Shown: positions 27,528 through 36,398 of the stretch, piece after piece
How positions within the stretch are numbered: the first letter of the stretch is position 1
Layout of the letters: every line of letters starts with the position of its first letter
From: Rhodobacteraceae bacterium Alg231-04
GTDB lineage: Bacteria > Pseudomonadota > Alphaproteobacteria > Rhodobacterales > Rhodobacteraceae
Length of the DNA: 64,000 nt
Assembly: GCA_900143635.1 (NCBI GenBank)
Contig: FREY01000011.1
Span: forward strand, 62,003-126,002
Direction: 5' to 3'
The notes under the pieces: model-generated
Told to the model about the DNA's origin: nothing
The model's database searches: none
The model's input: the letters and a program-made list of their open reading frames with translations, nothing else
Program-made: the position numbers and the translations under genes

Positions 27528-28268
27528 TTACAGCTGCTCCATCACCTCGTCAGAGGCCTCAAAGTTGGTGGTGACGCGCTGCACGTCATCATCATCTTCC
27601 AGCGCATCGACCAGCTTCATCAGCTTTTGCATGCCTTCCAGATCCAGCTCGGTGGTTGTGGTCGGCTTCCAGATCAGCTTGGTGCTCTCGGATTCACCCA
27701 GCTCACCTTCCAGCGCGTTGGAGACTTCGTTCAGATCAGTATCGGCACAGAAGATGGTGTGACCCTCTTCGGTGCTTTCAACGTCCTCGGCGCCGGCTTC
27801 GATTGCCGCCATCATCACGGTATCTGCGTCGCCAACCGCCGCGCCATAGGTCACTTCGCCCTTACGGTCGAACATGAAGCCAACCGAGCCGGTCTCGCCC
27901 AGATTGCCGCCGTTCTTGGAGAAGGTCGAGCGCACGGTTGATGCGGTACGGTTGCGGTTGTCGGTCATCGCCTCGACGATCACCGCCACGCCGTTGGGGC
28001 CATAGCCCTCATAGCGGATTTCTTCGTAGTCGTCGCCTTCGGCAGCGGTGGATTTCTTGATCGCGCGGTCAATCACATCCTTGGGTACGGATTGCGATTT
28101 CGCTTCTTTGACTGCCAGACGCAGACGCGGGTTTTTCTCAGGATCCGGATCGCCCATTTTGGCGGCCACGGTGATTTCCTTGGAAAGTTTGGAGAACAGT
28201 TTTGACCGCACAGCGTCCTGACGACCCTTACGATGCTGGATGTTTGCCCATTTTGAGTGGCCTGCCAT
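27528..28268 (-). CDS. YebC/PmpR family protein
   Basis: 246 residues, beginning [19 protein letters not shown], the invariant YebC start. Then [33 protein letters not shown] and [14 protein letters not shown] follow. The C-terminal part is acidic ([14 protein letters not shown]). Members act as transcriptional regulators or, as shown more recently for some, relieve ribosome stalling. Cytosolic. It has its own terminator and no operon partner. Confidence 0.95.
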   Translation of the reverse strand: MAGHSKWANIQHRKGRQDAVRSKLFSKLSKEITVAAKMGDPDPEKNPRLRLAVKEAKSQSVPKDVIDRAIKKSTAAEGDDYEEIRYEGYGPNGVAVIVEAMTDNRNRTASTVRSTFSKNGGNLGETGSVGFMFDRKGEVTYGAAVGDADTVMMAAIEAGAEDVESTEEGHTIFCADTDLNEVSNALEGELGESESTKLIWKPTTTTELDLEGMQKLMKLVDALEDDDDVQRVTTNFEASDEVMEQL

Positions 28269-28372
28269 GGTCCATCCCTATGCTGAAATACCTATCTGGC
28301 CGCCATATAGCCGGTTCCGCACCGGGCTTTCAAGCCGCTTGCCCGCATCTGTAGTCCGGGTAGAGTAAAGCC

Positions 28373-30145
28373 ATGACATTGGATCAGATCATTATCTTTG
28401 CCCTTTTCGCCTGTGTGTTTGGCCTGCTGCTCTGGGGCCGTTACCGATATGACCTTGTGGCCTTTGCCGCGCTGATGGCCGGTGTGGTGCTGGGGGTGGT
28501 CCCAACCAAAGACGCCTTTGCCGGTTTTGGCCATCCTGCGACACTGGTTGTTGCACTGGTGCTGATTGTCTCAGCCGGGTTGGTGCGATCGGGCGCGGTG
28601 TTTCTGATCACCCGAACATTGGTCGATGCCTCGCGCGGATTGGGCGCCCATATCACCCTGATGGGCGGTATCGGCGCGGTGCTCTCGGCCTTTATGAACA
28701 ATGTGGCAGCGCTGGCCCTGTTGATGCCGGTCGACATCCAGACCGCCAAAAAGGCAGGCCGGGCGCCGGGGCTCAGCCTGATGCCACTGTCCTTTGCCAC
28801 CATTCTTGGCGGCATGGCGACGCTGATCGGCACGCCGCCCAATATCATCATCGCCACCATCCGCGGCGAGGCGACAGGCACGCCCTTCGCGATGTTTGAT
28901 TTTGCTCCCGTCGGCGGTATCGCTGCCATCGCCGGGCTGCTGTTTGTGGCGCTGATCGGCTGGCGGCTGATCCCGTCGCGCGATGGGGCCGGCGCGGCAC
29001 AGGCTCAGATGGCCGATTACATCGCCGAGCTGACGGTGCCCGAAGATTCTAAGCTGATTGGCAAACGCGTGGGTGCGCTGGACCCAGAGGCTGACAAGGC
29101 CGATGTGGCCATTCTTGGGCTGATCCGGGACGGCAAGCGGCGCTACGGGCGCGCGGCAGGTGCCCACCTCAGAGCCGGGGATGCGCTGATTTTGGAAGCC
29201 AGCCCCGAGGCACTGGACGAATTTCGCAGCGCCCTGGCGTTGGATTTCTCGGACACGGCGCGGCAGGAGAAACTCACCGCCGCCGGCGAAGGCCTGGAAG
29301 TGGCCGAAGTTGTGGTGCCGGAAACGGCGCGGATCGCGGGCCGGTCCGCACAGGCGCTGGGGCTGGCCTGGCGGCAGAGTGCCGTGTTGATGGGCATTTC
29401 CCGCGAAGGCCGCCAAATCACCAGCCATGTACGCCAGCAGATCGTGCAGCCCGGTGACATCCTGCTGCTGCTCAGCCCCACCGGACGTTCGGGCGAGGTT
29501 GCGGATTGGCTCGGCTGCCTGCCTTTGGCGGGGCGCGGTGGCGCGGTCACGGCGAACGATAAAACATGGCTCGCCATCGGGCTTTTTGCAGCGGCCGTTC
29601 TGGCCGCTTCGGTCGGGCTGTTGTATCTGCCGGTGGCACTGGGGCTGGTTGCCATCGGATATGTGCTGGCCAAGATCCTGCCGGTGGCCGAGATTTATGA
29701 CCACGTGGAATGGCCCGTGGTGGTGCTGTTGGGATCAATGATCCCGCTTGGGGCGGCATTGGATAGTTCAGGCGGGACAGCACTGATCGCTGATGGGCTG
29801 ATCTCACTCACCGCTGGCATGCCTGCCTGGGCGGTTCTCACCGTGCTGATGGTGGTCACCATGACCCTGTCGGATGTGCTGAACAACACCGCCACCACCA
29901 TTGTGGCCGCACCTGTGGGCATTCAGATGGCGAACACATTGGGTGTGTCGGCAGATCCCTTCCTGATGGCGGTGGCCGTGGCGGCTTCGGCGGCGTTTCT
30001 CACCCCGATTGGCCATAAGAACAACACGCTGATCCTGGGGCCCGGCGGCTATCGGTTCGGAGACTACTGGCGTATCGGTCTGCCGCTTGAAGTGCTGATC
30101 ATCGCTGTCTCCATCCCGGCGATCCTTGTGTTCTGGCCCCTGTGA
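28373..30145 (+). CDS. SLC13 family permease with two TrkA-C domains
   Basis: 590 residues. Membrane helices fill residues 1-200 and 390-590; between them are two cytosolic TrkA-C (RCK-C) domains, with VPEDSKLIGKRVGAL and VPETARIAGRSAQALG as their starts. SFATILGGMATLIGTPPNII and AAFLTPIGHKNNTLILGPGG are paired substrate/sodium loops of the SLC13/DASS fold. Likely uptake of sulfate or a dicarboxylate; the substrate cannot be assigned. A second member lies 1.4 kb away on the other strand. Confidence 0.92.
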   Translation: MTLDQIIIFALFACVFGLLLWGRYRYDLVAFAALMAGVVLGVVPTKDAFAGFGHPATLVVALVLIVSAGLVRSGAVFLITRTLVDASRGLGAHITLMGGIGAVLSAFMNNVAALALLMPVDIQTAKKAGRAPGLSLMPLSFATILGGMATLIGTPPNIIIATIRGEATGTPFAMFDFAPVGGIAAIAGLLFVALIGWRLIPSRDGAGAAQAQMADYIAELTVPEDSKLIGKRVGALDPEADKADVAILGLIRDGKRRYGRAAGAHLRAGDALILEASPEALDEFRSALALDFSDTARQEKLTAAGEGLEVAEVVVPETARIAGRSAQALGLAWRQSAVLMGISREGRQITSHVRQQIVQPGDILLLLSPTGRSGEVADWLGCLPLAGRGGAVTANDKTWLAIGLFAAAVLAASVGLLYLPVALGLVAIGYVLAKILPVAEIYDHVEWPVVVLLGSMIPLGAALDSSGGTALIADGLISLTAGMPAWAVLTVLMVVTMTLSDVLNNTATTIVAAPVGIQMANTLGVSADPFLMAVAVAASAAFLTPIGHKNNTLILGPGGYRFGDYWRIGLPLEVLIIAVSIPAILVFWPL

Positions 30146-30158
30146 CCTGCGGCACCAA

Positions 30159-30206
30159 ATTTCTTGAAAAAGAAATCTGCGAAATCCTTTCGCAAGGATT
30201 TTGTCG
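30159..30206 (+). terminator. Tandem hairpin terminator of the SLC13 gene
   Basis: Two adjacent perfect stems: ATTTCTT/AAGAAAT (loop GAAA, 30159-30176) and AAATCCTT/AAGGATTT (loop TCGC, 30182-30201), the second ending in TTTTGT. Both use tetraloop-like loops. They begin 14 bp after the stop codon. Confidence 0.8.
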
Positions 30207-30245
30207 CCTTGCCGACGACACACAGCCCTTGCTAGATCTGGGCAT

Positions 30246-30980
30246 ATGAAAAAATTCCTGATCCTGCAGCTGCGCCCCGAACGTGATGCCTCTGATGCCG
30301 AATTCCTCTCGATCCTGAACCGCTGTGGGATCACTGCCGATCGCGCACACCGGATCCGTCTGGACGAGGAAGAGCTGCCCGCAGGACTGGATGTCACCGA
30401 TTATGCCGGTGTCATCGTCGGCGGCGGACCCGGCTGTGTCAGCGATGATCCGGCGACAAAATCCCCCACCGAGGCGCGGATAGAGACCGCCATCCTGTCG
30501 CTCATGCCGCAAATCACCAAGCATGATCACCCCTATATGGGCTGCTGTTATGGCTTGGGTGTGCTGGCCGCGCATCTCAATGGCGAGGTGAGCAAGGAAA
30601 ACTACGGCGAACCCGTCGGCCCGGTCACCTGCTCTGTCACCGCGGACGGCCAGCGTGACCCATTGACTGAAGGGCTGCCACTGTCGTGGGAGGCCTATGT
30701 CGGCCATAAAGAAGCGGTGCAGACCTTGCCCGCGGGCTGCGTGCATCTGGTCAGCAGTGCCCCCTGCCCCTTTCAGATGATCCGCTGGGGCAATAACGTC
30801 TATGCCACGCAATTCCATCCCGAAGCAGATGCCGCCGATTTTGAGGCGCGGATCCATATCTACAAGAACCACGGGTATTTCCCGCCCGAACAGGCCGACG
30901 CGCTGATCAGCCAGTGCCATTCGGCAGAAGTCACCGTTCCGGGAGATATCCTGCGCCGCTTTGCAGCGCGCTATGGCTAA
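30246..30980 (+). CDS. Class I glutamine amidotransferase-like protein
   Basis: 244 residues. VIVGGGPGCVSDDPATKSP and HPYMGCCYGLGVLAAHL form the nucleophile elbow, with the second cysteine in the position of the G-x-C-x-G catalytic cysteine (GCCYGLG instead of the usual GICYG). ATQFHPEADAADF holds the His-Glu pair. The domain is free-standing, as in GMP-synthase-like amidotransferases, where it may hydrolyse gamma-glutamyl compounds. It follows the SLC13 gene by 100 bp and a terminator, so it probably has its own promoter. Confidence 0.88.
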   Translation: MKKFLILQLRPERDASDAEFLSILNRCGITADRAHRIRLDEEELPAGLDVTDYAGVIVGGGPGCVSDDPATKSPTEARIETAILSLMPQITKHDHPYMGCCYGLGVLAAHLNGEVSKENYGEPVGPVTCSVTADGQRDPLTEGLPLSWEAYVGHKEAVQTLPAGCVHLVSSAPCPFQMIRWGNNVYATQFHPEADAADFEARIHIYKNHGYFPPEQADALISQCHSAEVTVPGDILRRFAARYG

Positions 30981-30987
30981 AGCCCAG

Positions 30988-31434
30988 CTATTCGGCGGCC
31001 CGCAGACCCATGACCTCGGCTCCTTCGGCGTTCAGCAGCACCAGCCGGCTGTCCTCGATCCGCATTTCCGCGACCACGCTTAGCGCCTCGCCAAGTGCGC
31101 GTTCGGTTGTGTCCAGTGGCGGCGGGCAGGCCATCATTGTGCTGGCCATCTGATCGGGGAATTGCAACTGGGCGCCGCTGATCTCGGCGGTGCCATTGAA
31201 CATGTTGCAGCCCGCCGTGGCAGAGAACCGGCCGTCTTCGCCAAATTCAATGCCCGCCGCGCGGTCCCAGCCTTCAGGCATCGGCGGCAAAGGCTCTCCG
31301 TTCAGCTCTTCGAGCACCCAGGCGCTGTTTTCCAGTCCTGTATCCGCGCCGGCCGTGGCTTTCACCATCGACACCCCGGCAACCGCGATGCCAGCCAAGA
31401 CGACACCCGCCATAAACTTTCGTTTCTCCAACAT
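30988..31434 (-). CDS. META domain protein (HslJ-like)
   Basis: 148 residues with an N-terminal signal-anchor (FMAGVVLAGIAVAGVSMV). The META domain reads SAWVLEELNGEPLPPMP, IEFGEDGRFSATAGCNMFNG and STMMACPPPLDTTERALGEA, the pattern with two conserved cysteines. E. coli HslJ is an outer-membrane heat-shock lipoprotein tied to novobiocin resistance; no lipobox is seen here. Convergent with the amidotransferase gene, whose stop is 7 bp away. Confidence 0.87.
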   Translation of the reverse strand: MLEKRKFMAGVVLAGIAVAGVSMVKATAGADTGLENSAWVLEELNGEPLPPMPEGWDRAAGIEFGEDGRFSATAGCNMFNGTAEISGAQLQFPDQMASTMMACPPPLDTTERALGEALSVVAEMRIEDSRLVLLNAEGAEVMGLRAAE

Positions 31435-31546
31435 TTCTCAACCCCTGAAACCTGTCTCAATGACCAGTTATATGGGCACGCCAGCCCCCGGTTTTCAGAC
31501 CCGGTGAAAAGGCTGAGCAATTTCCCGCCACCGAGGCGCAAAAGGC

Positions 31547-33325
31547 TCAAAGCGGCCAGATGAAGGGAATGAGGAAAGAGGCCAAGAGCCCAATGCTGAG
31601 GTTCAACGGAATGCCCACGCGCATGAAATCGGTGAACTTATAGCCGCCAGGACCATAGACCATCATATTGGTCTGATAGCCGATGGGTGTCGCAAAAGAG
31701 GCCGAGGCCGCCACCATGACCGCAACAACCAGCGGACGCGGGTCCAGCCCCATGGCCTGCGCCAGCCCAATGGCGATCGGTGTCACCACCACCGCAACCG
31801 CATTATTGGACACCAGTTCCGTCAGAACCGAGGTCAAAAGATACACCGCCCAAAGAACCAAAAACGGCGGCAACATGCCCAGCCCCGGTGCCACCGCCTC
31901 GACGATCAGCCGCACCGCGCCGGAGGCATCCAAAGCCGCACCAATGGCAAGCATCGAGAAAATAAGCGCCAGCAAGCGCCCGTCGACAAATGAGAACGCC
32001 TCTTCAGCGTCGATGCAGCGGGTGACCAGCACCAGCGCCACCGCGAGGATGGACAGCAGGAAAATCGGCGCCAGACCGACGGCGGCCAGACCAACGATGC
32101 CCAGCAGCGCAGCAATCGCAATCGGCGCATGGCTGCGGCGGTAGGCCTTGGCGGATGGGGCCGAGACCTCGACCATATCCATATCCGAAGACAGGCGCTG
32201 AATGTCTTCCGGCGCACCTTCCAGCAGCAGCGTGTCGCCAACCCGGACGATCAGATCATCCAGTTGGGTGCCGATATTCTGATTGCGCCGGTGAACGGCC
32301 AGCACATAGACACCATAGCGCCGCCGCAGACGCATCGCCCCCAGCGACCGGCCAACCATGCGGCAACCGGGGGTGATCAGAACCTCAACCGTCGAGGTTT
32401 CAACCGCAGACACCTGATCGACCCGCTTCAGCTCCTTATTGCGCTGCAGGCTCAGGAGTTCAGTCATCTGGGTGCGCAGAACCACCCGGTCCCCGACTTT
32501 CAGCTCCACCCCTTTGAGGTTGCGACGCAGCGACAGGTCGCCGCGGATCACATCGATCAGCCGCACGCCGGGGCGTTTGAACAGCTGCACGCCACTGACC
32601 TCGCGTCCAATCAGGTTGCTCTCCGGTGGAATCACCGCTTCGGTGAAGAATTTCATCTTCGAGCGGTCCGACAGCATCGCCGCCATCGAGGTGCGATCCG
32701 GCAGCAGCCGGGGCGCCACGAACCGCAGATAGAGCATCCCCCAGACCACAATCGCCAGACCCAGCGGTGTCACTTCAAAAATTGTAAAGGGTTCCATCCC
32801 TTCGGCGCGGGCAACCCCGTCAACCAGCAGGTTGGTCGAGGTGCCGATCAGCGTCAGCGTACCGCCCATGATCGCCGCATAAGACAGCGGGATCAGCATT
32901 TTTGACGCAGAGACCTTGAGGGTGCGCGAAATCTGGATGAACACCGGGATCATCACCACCACAACCGGCGTATTGGACACCACAGCCGAGGCCGCGACAA
33001 CAAAAGCCATCAGCATGGCAATGGCCAGTTTCGGGTTCACTTCGGCCTGTTTGCGCGCGGTTGCGGTAAAGGCCTCCAGCGCGCCGGTGCGCACCAGTGC
33101 GCCCATGACGATAAACATCGAGGCGATCGTCCAGGGCGCCGGGTTGGCCAGCACCGGCAGGGCGCGGTCATATGGCAGAACCCCGGTGATCAGCAGTGCC
33201 GAAACACCGGCGATTGCCACCACCTCGGTTGGATAAGATTCCCGCAGAAAGGCGATGAACATTCCCAGCACGATCACAATGGCAAGAAAGGCGCTGGTAT
33301 TGCCGGTAAGTTCGAATAGCTGCAT
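31547..33325 (-). CDS. SLC13 family permease with two TrkA-C domains (second copy)
   Basis: 592 residues with the same plan as the permease at 28.4 kb: membrane helices, two TrkA-C domains (VIPPESNLIGREVSGVQLF; LITPGCRMVGRSLGAMRL), membrane helices. SYAAIMGGTLTLIGTSTNLL and SFATPIGYQTNMMVYGPGGY are the paired substrate loops. Here the loop has the S-T-N form (GTSTNL), found in sodium-coupled carriers such as SdcS, where the other copy has G-T-P-P-N. The two are therefore not recent duplicates. Substrate unknown. Confidence 0.92.
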   Translation of the reverse strand: MQLFELTGNTSAFLAIVIVLGMFIAFLRESYPTEVVAIAGVSALLITGVLPYDRALPVLANPAPWTIASMFIVMGALVRTGALEAFTATARKQAEVNPKLAIAMLMAFVVAASAVVSNTPVVVVMIPVFIQISRTLKVSASKMLIPLSYAAIMGGTLTLIGTSTNLLVDGVARAEGMEPFTIFEVTPLGLAIVVWGMLYLRFVAPRLLPDRTSMAAMLSDRSKMKFFTEAVIPPESNLIGREVSGVQLFKRPGVRLIDVIRGDLSLRRNLKGVELKVGDRVVLRTQMTELLSLQRNKELKRVDQVSAVETSTVEVLITPGCRMVGRSLGAMRLRRRYGVYVLAVHRRNQNIGTQLDDLIVRVGDTLLLEGAPEDIQRLSSDMDMVEVSAPSAKAYRRSHAPIAIAALLGIVGLAAVGLAPIFLLSILAVALVLVTRCIDAEEAFSFVDGRLLALIFSMLAIGAALDASGAVRLIVEAVAPGLGMLPPFLVLWAVYLLTSVLTELVSNNAVAVVVTPIAIGLAQAMGLDPRPLVVAVMVAASASFATPIGYQTNMMVYGPGGYKFTDFMRVGIPLNLSIGLLASFLIPFIWPL

Positions 33326-33385
33326 CTGTGCGGTTTAGCCCGTAAGTTCCCCAACGGCCCCGACAAAAGGCGACGCCGCAGCCAA

Positions 33386-34315
33386 TTATCCGGCTGCCGG
33401 GCCGCCCGTTTCAGCCGGGGCTTTGGCCACCATAGGCTGCTTGGCGCGCGGCTGCACCAGAAATACGCCGCCCATGATCAGAAGCAGTGCCAGCCAGACG
33501 TAGGCGGAATAGCTTTCGCCCAGCAGGACCATCGCCCAAACCACACCCGTACCAGTGACGATATAGCCGACCTGCGCCGCAAAGACCGGCCCTGCCCGAC
33601 CCACCAGCCAGACATATCCGGTATAGACAGCCACATGGATAATCGCAGATGCGATCATGGCGATCTCTGCCGCACCAAAGTCCAGCCCGCGGGGATCGAT
33701 GAACTGGCCGGTGCCCAGCGCCAGCGGTAGAGAGATCAGCATCGCCGCCACCGAGGCACCAAACAGCGTGTGCCCCGGCCCCATGCCTTGGGTGCCCAGC
33801 TTGGCGACGGTATTTCCCTCCAGCGCGTAACAAAACGGGGCGATCAGCGCGACCGGCAACCAAAGAACCATGGCGGCATCAGGCAGGCTTTGGGGGCCTG
33901 ACAATATCAGCACGCCGGCCAGACCCACAAACAAGCCCAGCAGACGGCCCCATGCGAACCGGTCATTTCCCATGGCCAGCGCGACCGGAAAGGCAAAGAC
34001 CGGCACCAATGAAATCACGATACCCATGACGCCCGCCGGCAGTTGCGCGGCCGCCAGATAGCTAAAGGAATTGGGCAGCACTGTGCCCAGACCGGCAATC
34101 AGCAGGAAAGTCCGCCACAACGGCCAGGACAGGTGCAACGGCTTGCCCTGTGCCAGCCGCACACCGCCAAGCGCCAGCGCCCCGATCAGAGTTTGCCAGA
34201 AAATGAGCCCCAGCGGCTCATGTCCGGTGCTGACAGAAATCTTGGCAAGCGGGATAGTAAACCCCCAACCCGCGCCGAGGATCAGCAGCGCGCCAAGGTC
34301 TACCCGGTTGCTCAC
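33386..34315 (-). CDS. DMT superfamily (EamA) transporter
   Basis: 309 residues, ten helices, two EamA repeats. LGAGWGFTIPLAKISVSTG at the start and SYLAAAQLPAGVMGIVISLV are typical. The tail is cytosolic and basic (QPRAKQPMVAKAPAETGG). The start is a GTG that overlaps the stop codon before the YmdB-like gene (GTGA arrangement read with the downstream gene order), so translation of the two is coupled. Exporter with unknown substrate. Confidence 0.9.
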   Translation of the reverse strand: MSNRVDLGALLILGAGWGFTIPLAKISVSTGHEPLGLIFWQTLIGALALGGVRLAQGKPLHLSWPLWRTFLLIAGLGTVLPNSFSYLAAAQLPAGVMGIVISLVPVFAFPVALAMGNDRFAWGRLLGLFVGLAGVLILSGPQSLPDAAMVLWLPVALIAPFCYALEGNTVAKLGTQGMGPGHTLFGASVAAMLISLPLALGTGQFIDPRGLDFGAAEIAMIASAIIHVAVYTGYVWLVGRAGPVFAAQVGYIVTGTGVVWAMVLLGESYSAYVWLALLLIMGGVFLVQPRAKQPMVAKAPAETGGPAAG

Positions 34316-35127
34316 GCAGGGCCGGCTTGCTGCAAACGGCCGCCCTGACGCACCATTTCAATCCGGGTGGCAGCGCCAGTGCGATCATCAGTTTCGATAT
34401 AGACGCCCGACAGGGTTGCCTCGCCAGCGGCCGGGGTGAACCGGGTCTTTGACATGCCGGTCAGGAAGCGGCGCATTGGTTCGGCCTTTTCCATGCCAAT
34501 GACGGAATCATAATCGCCACACATGCCCGCATCGGACAAAAACGCCGTGCCCTTGTCCAGAATCTGCGCGTCGCCCGTGGGAACATGGGTATGCGTGCCC
34601 ACCACCAGAGAGGCGCGGCCATTGCAGAAATGGCCCATCGCCATTTTCTCAGAGGTTGCCTCGCAGTGCATATCGACGATCACCGCCTGCGCCAGCCCGC
34701 CGCGCGGATGGGTTTTCAACACGCCCTCAACGGCGCCAAAGGGATCGTCAAAAGGACGTTTCATAAAGACCTGCCCCAGCGCCTGCACCACCAGCACCTT
34801 GCGCCCACCGGGCGCGTTGAACAGACGGTGGCCACGGCCCGGCGCGCCTTTGGCAAAGTTCAGCGGCCGCACGATGCGGCTGTCCTTGTCGATGGCCTGC
34901 AGCATGTCTTTCTGGTCAAACGCATGGTCGCCCAGCGTGACGCAATCGGCACCGGCGTCAAACAGGATCTTGGCGTGATCGCCGCTCAGCCCCATGCCGC
35001 CGGTGGCGTTTTCACCGTTCACCACAACAAAATCGAGCCGCCACTCTTCGCGCAGACGCGGCAGGTTTTCACTGATGGCCTTGCGTCCCGCGCGGCCCAT
35101 GACATCGCCAAGGAATAGAATTTTCAT
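34312..35127 (-). CDS. YmdB-like metallophosphoesterase (TIGR00282 family)
   Basis: 271 residues. MKILFLGDVMGRAGRKAI gives the first metal ligand; VVNGENATGGMGL supplies E-N; CVTLGDHAFDQKDM gives the D-H pair; GTHTHVPTGDAQIL the last histidines. These are the ligands of the binuclear centre in YmdB-type enzymes, which hydrolyse 2',3'-cyclic nucleotides (and cAMP in B. subtilis). Its stop overlaps the start of the EamA gene immediately downstream by 4 bp. The link to a transporter is unexplained. Confidence 0.92.
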   Translation of the reverse strand: MKILFLGDVMGRAGRKAISENLPRLREEWRLDFVVVNGENATGGMGLSGDHAKILFDAGADCVTLGDHAFDQKDMLQAIDKDSRIVRPLNFAKGAPGRGHRLFNAPGGRKVLVVQALGQVFMKRPFDDPFGAVEGVLKTHPRGGLAQAVIVDMHCEATSEKMAMGHFCNGRASLVVGTHTHVPTGDAQILDKGTAFLSDAGMCGDYDSVIGMEKAEPMRRFLTGMSKTRFTPAAGEATLSGVYIETDDRTGAATRIEMVRQGGRLQQAGPA

Positions 35128-35187
35128 GCCTGCGTGGTAGGCCCTGCGCAGAGTTTTCGCAAGGCCCGTGCGCGGCGATGTCGCGCG

Positions 35188-35640
35188 CTATTTGACGGTC
35201 AAAACCGGGCATTTGGCCAATAGTTCCACTCGATGCGACACGCCGCCGCGCAGAGTTGCCTCGATATTGCCCAGCCCGCGCGATCCAATAACGATCATAT
35301 CAGCGCCGGATTTGGCGGCGATATCCACAATGGTGCGCGCTGTCGGCCCGGCCTCGACCGAGGATTTCACATCCTTCACACCGCGGTCGCGGGCAATATC
35401 CGCCGCATGAGCCAGCAAGTCCGCCGACAACCGCTTCATGGTGTCCAGATCGCTGCCCTGCATATGCTCCAGCTGGGCAAAATCGCGCAGTTCCTTGGAG
35501 ACCTTTTCGCTCTGCTGCGGCTTCAGCACTGTCAGGATATGCACCGTGGCATTGCAGCCCGCGCCGATCTCAGAAGCATATTCCACTGCCTTCAGCGAAT
35601 GGCTGGACCCGTCTACAGCAACCAGAACTCTATTGATCAT
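35188..35640 (-). CDS. Universal stress protein (UspA family)
   Basis: 150 residues. MINRVLVAVDGSSHSLKAVE is the UspA first strand and VDG loop. MIVIGSRGLGNIEATLRGGV is close to the G-x2-G-x9-G nucleotide loop, so ATP binding is plausible. The ATG at 35640 follows AAAGGGGTG. It stands alone between the YmdB-like gene and the cyclo-ligase gene. Role in stress survival is by family only. Confidence 0.9.
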   Translation of the reverse strand: MINRVLVAVDGSSHSLKAVEYASEIGAGCNATVHILTVLKPQQSEKVSKELRDFAQLEHMQGSDLDTMKRLSADLLAHAADIARDRGVKDVKSSVEAGPTARTIVDIAAKSGADMIVIGSRGLGNIEATLRGGVSHRVELLAKCPVLTVK

Positions 35641-35816
35641 CACATCACCCCTTTTGAAACTCATCAAATATCCCGCAGGCAGCAAAGCCAGCCCAAGGAC
35701 TCGGCACCCTGCTTATAAGCGGGGCACATCGCCAGATGCAGCCTTTCGCGAAAACCGGATAATATCAACTGTTTGTATTCGCCGGTCAGGACGATCTTGG
35801 CGACAGATACGCCAGA

Positions 35817-36389
35817 TCAGCGCGAAAACTCGCGCACGCCACTTTCCGTTACGATCATGTCGAGCGGCTGATCGGTTGGTTCCAACGGCAGGCTCTCGGC
35901 CTCTTGTGCGTCAAAGGCAAAGCCAATGGCCAGCGTCGCGCGTTTGGCGCGCAGGCGCTCCAATGTGCGGTCATAAAAGCCACCGCCATAGCCCAGACGC
36001 CCGCCCTGCCCGTCAAAGGCCACCAATGGCACTATCACGATTTCGGGCTCGAAAAAGTCATCCACCTCGGGCACCCGCGCCCCAAAAGGCCCATCGCGCA
36101 ACGACCCATCGGGCTGCCAGCGGCTGAATTCTAGCGGTTGCCCCTCACCCAAGATGACCGGCACGCCTACAGGCCCGTAGGCTGCGGCCTCGGCCATGGC
36201 AGCCAGCGGGTTGATCTCGGTCCGGATCGGCATGTAGCCTGCCAGCGGTACACCACGATGACCGGCCAGAACCTCGCTCAGATGGCGTGCGATGCCGGGG
36301 CGTTTGCTGTCAAAAGCAGCCTTGCGGCGCGCAAAAGCGGCTTTTCGCGCCTGTGCTTTGATTTCCGTCAGATCTGCGCCCGTCATCAT
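35817..36389 (-). CDS. 5-formyltetrahydrofolate cyclo-ligase
   Basis: Converts 5-formyl-THF with ATP to 5,10-methenyl-THF. 190 residues. KAQARKAAFARRKAAFDSKR at the N-terminus holds the basic ATP-binding residues. VEIVP-type VIVPLVAFDGQGGRLGYGGG followed by FYDRTL is the family's C-terminal signature. The start follows AGGAGCAGGGC and is 10 bp after the mgtE stop, so the two are probably one transcript. The 6S RNA that precedes this gene in some proteobacteria cannot fit here. Confidence 0.93.
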   Translation of the reverse strand: MMTGADLTEIKAQARKAAFARRKAAFDSKRPGIARHLSEVLAGHRGVPLAGYMPIRTEINPLAAMAEAAAYGPVGVPVILGEGQPLEFSRWQPDGSLRDGPFGARVPEVDDFFEPEIVIVPLVAFDGQGGRLGYGGGFYDRTLERLRAKRATLAIGFAFDAQEAESLPLEPTDQPLDMIVTESGVREFSR

Positions 36390-36398
36390 GCCCTGCTC

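Noticed and set aside
35641-36398. 6S RNA beside the 5-formyltetrahydrofolate cyclo-ligase gene
   Set aside because: Only 9 bp separate mgtE from the cyclo-ligase gene, and the 176 bp downstream show no long closing stem with a central bulge.
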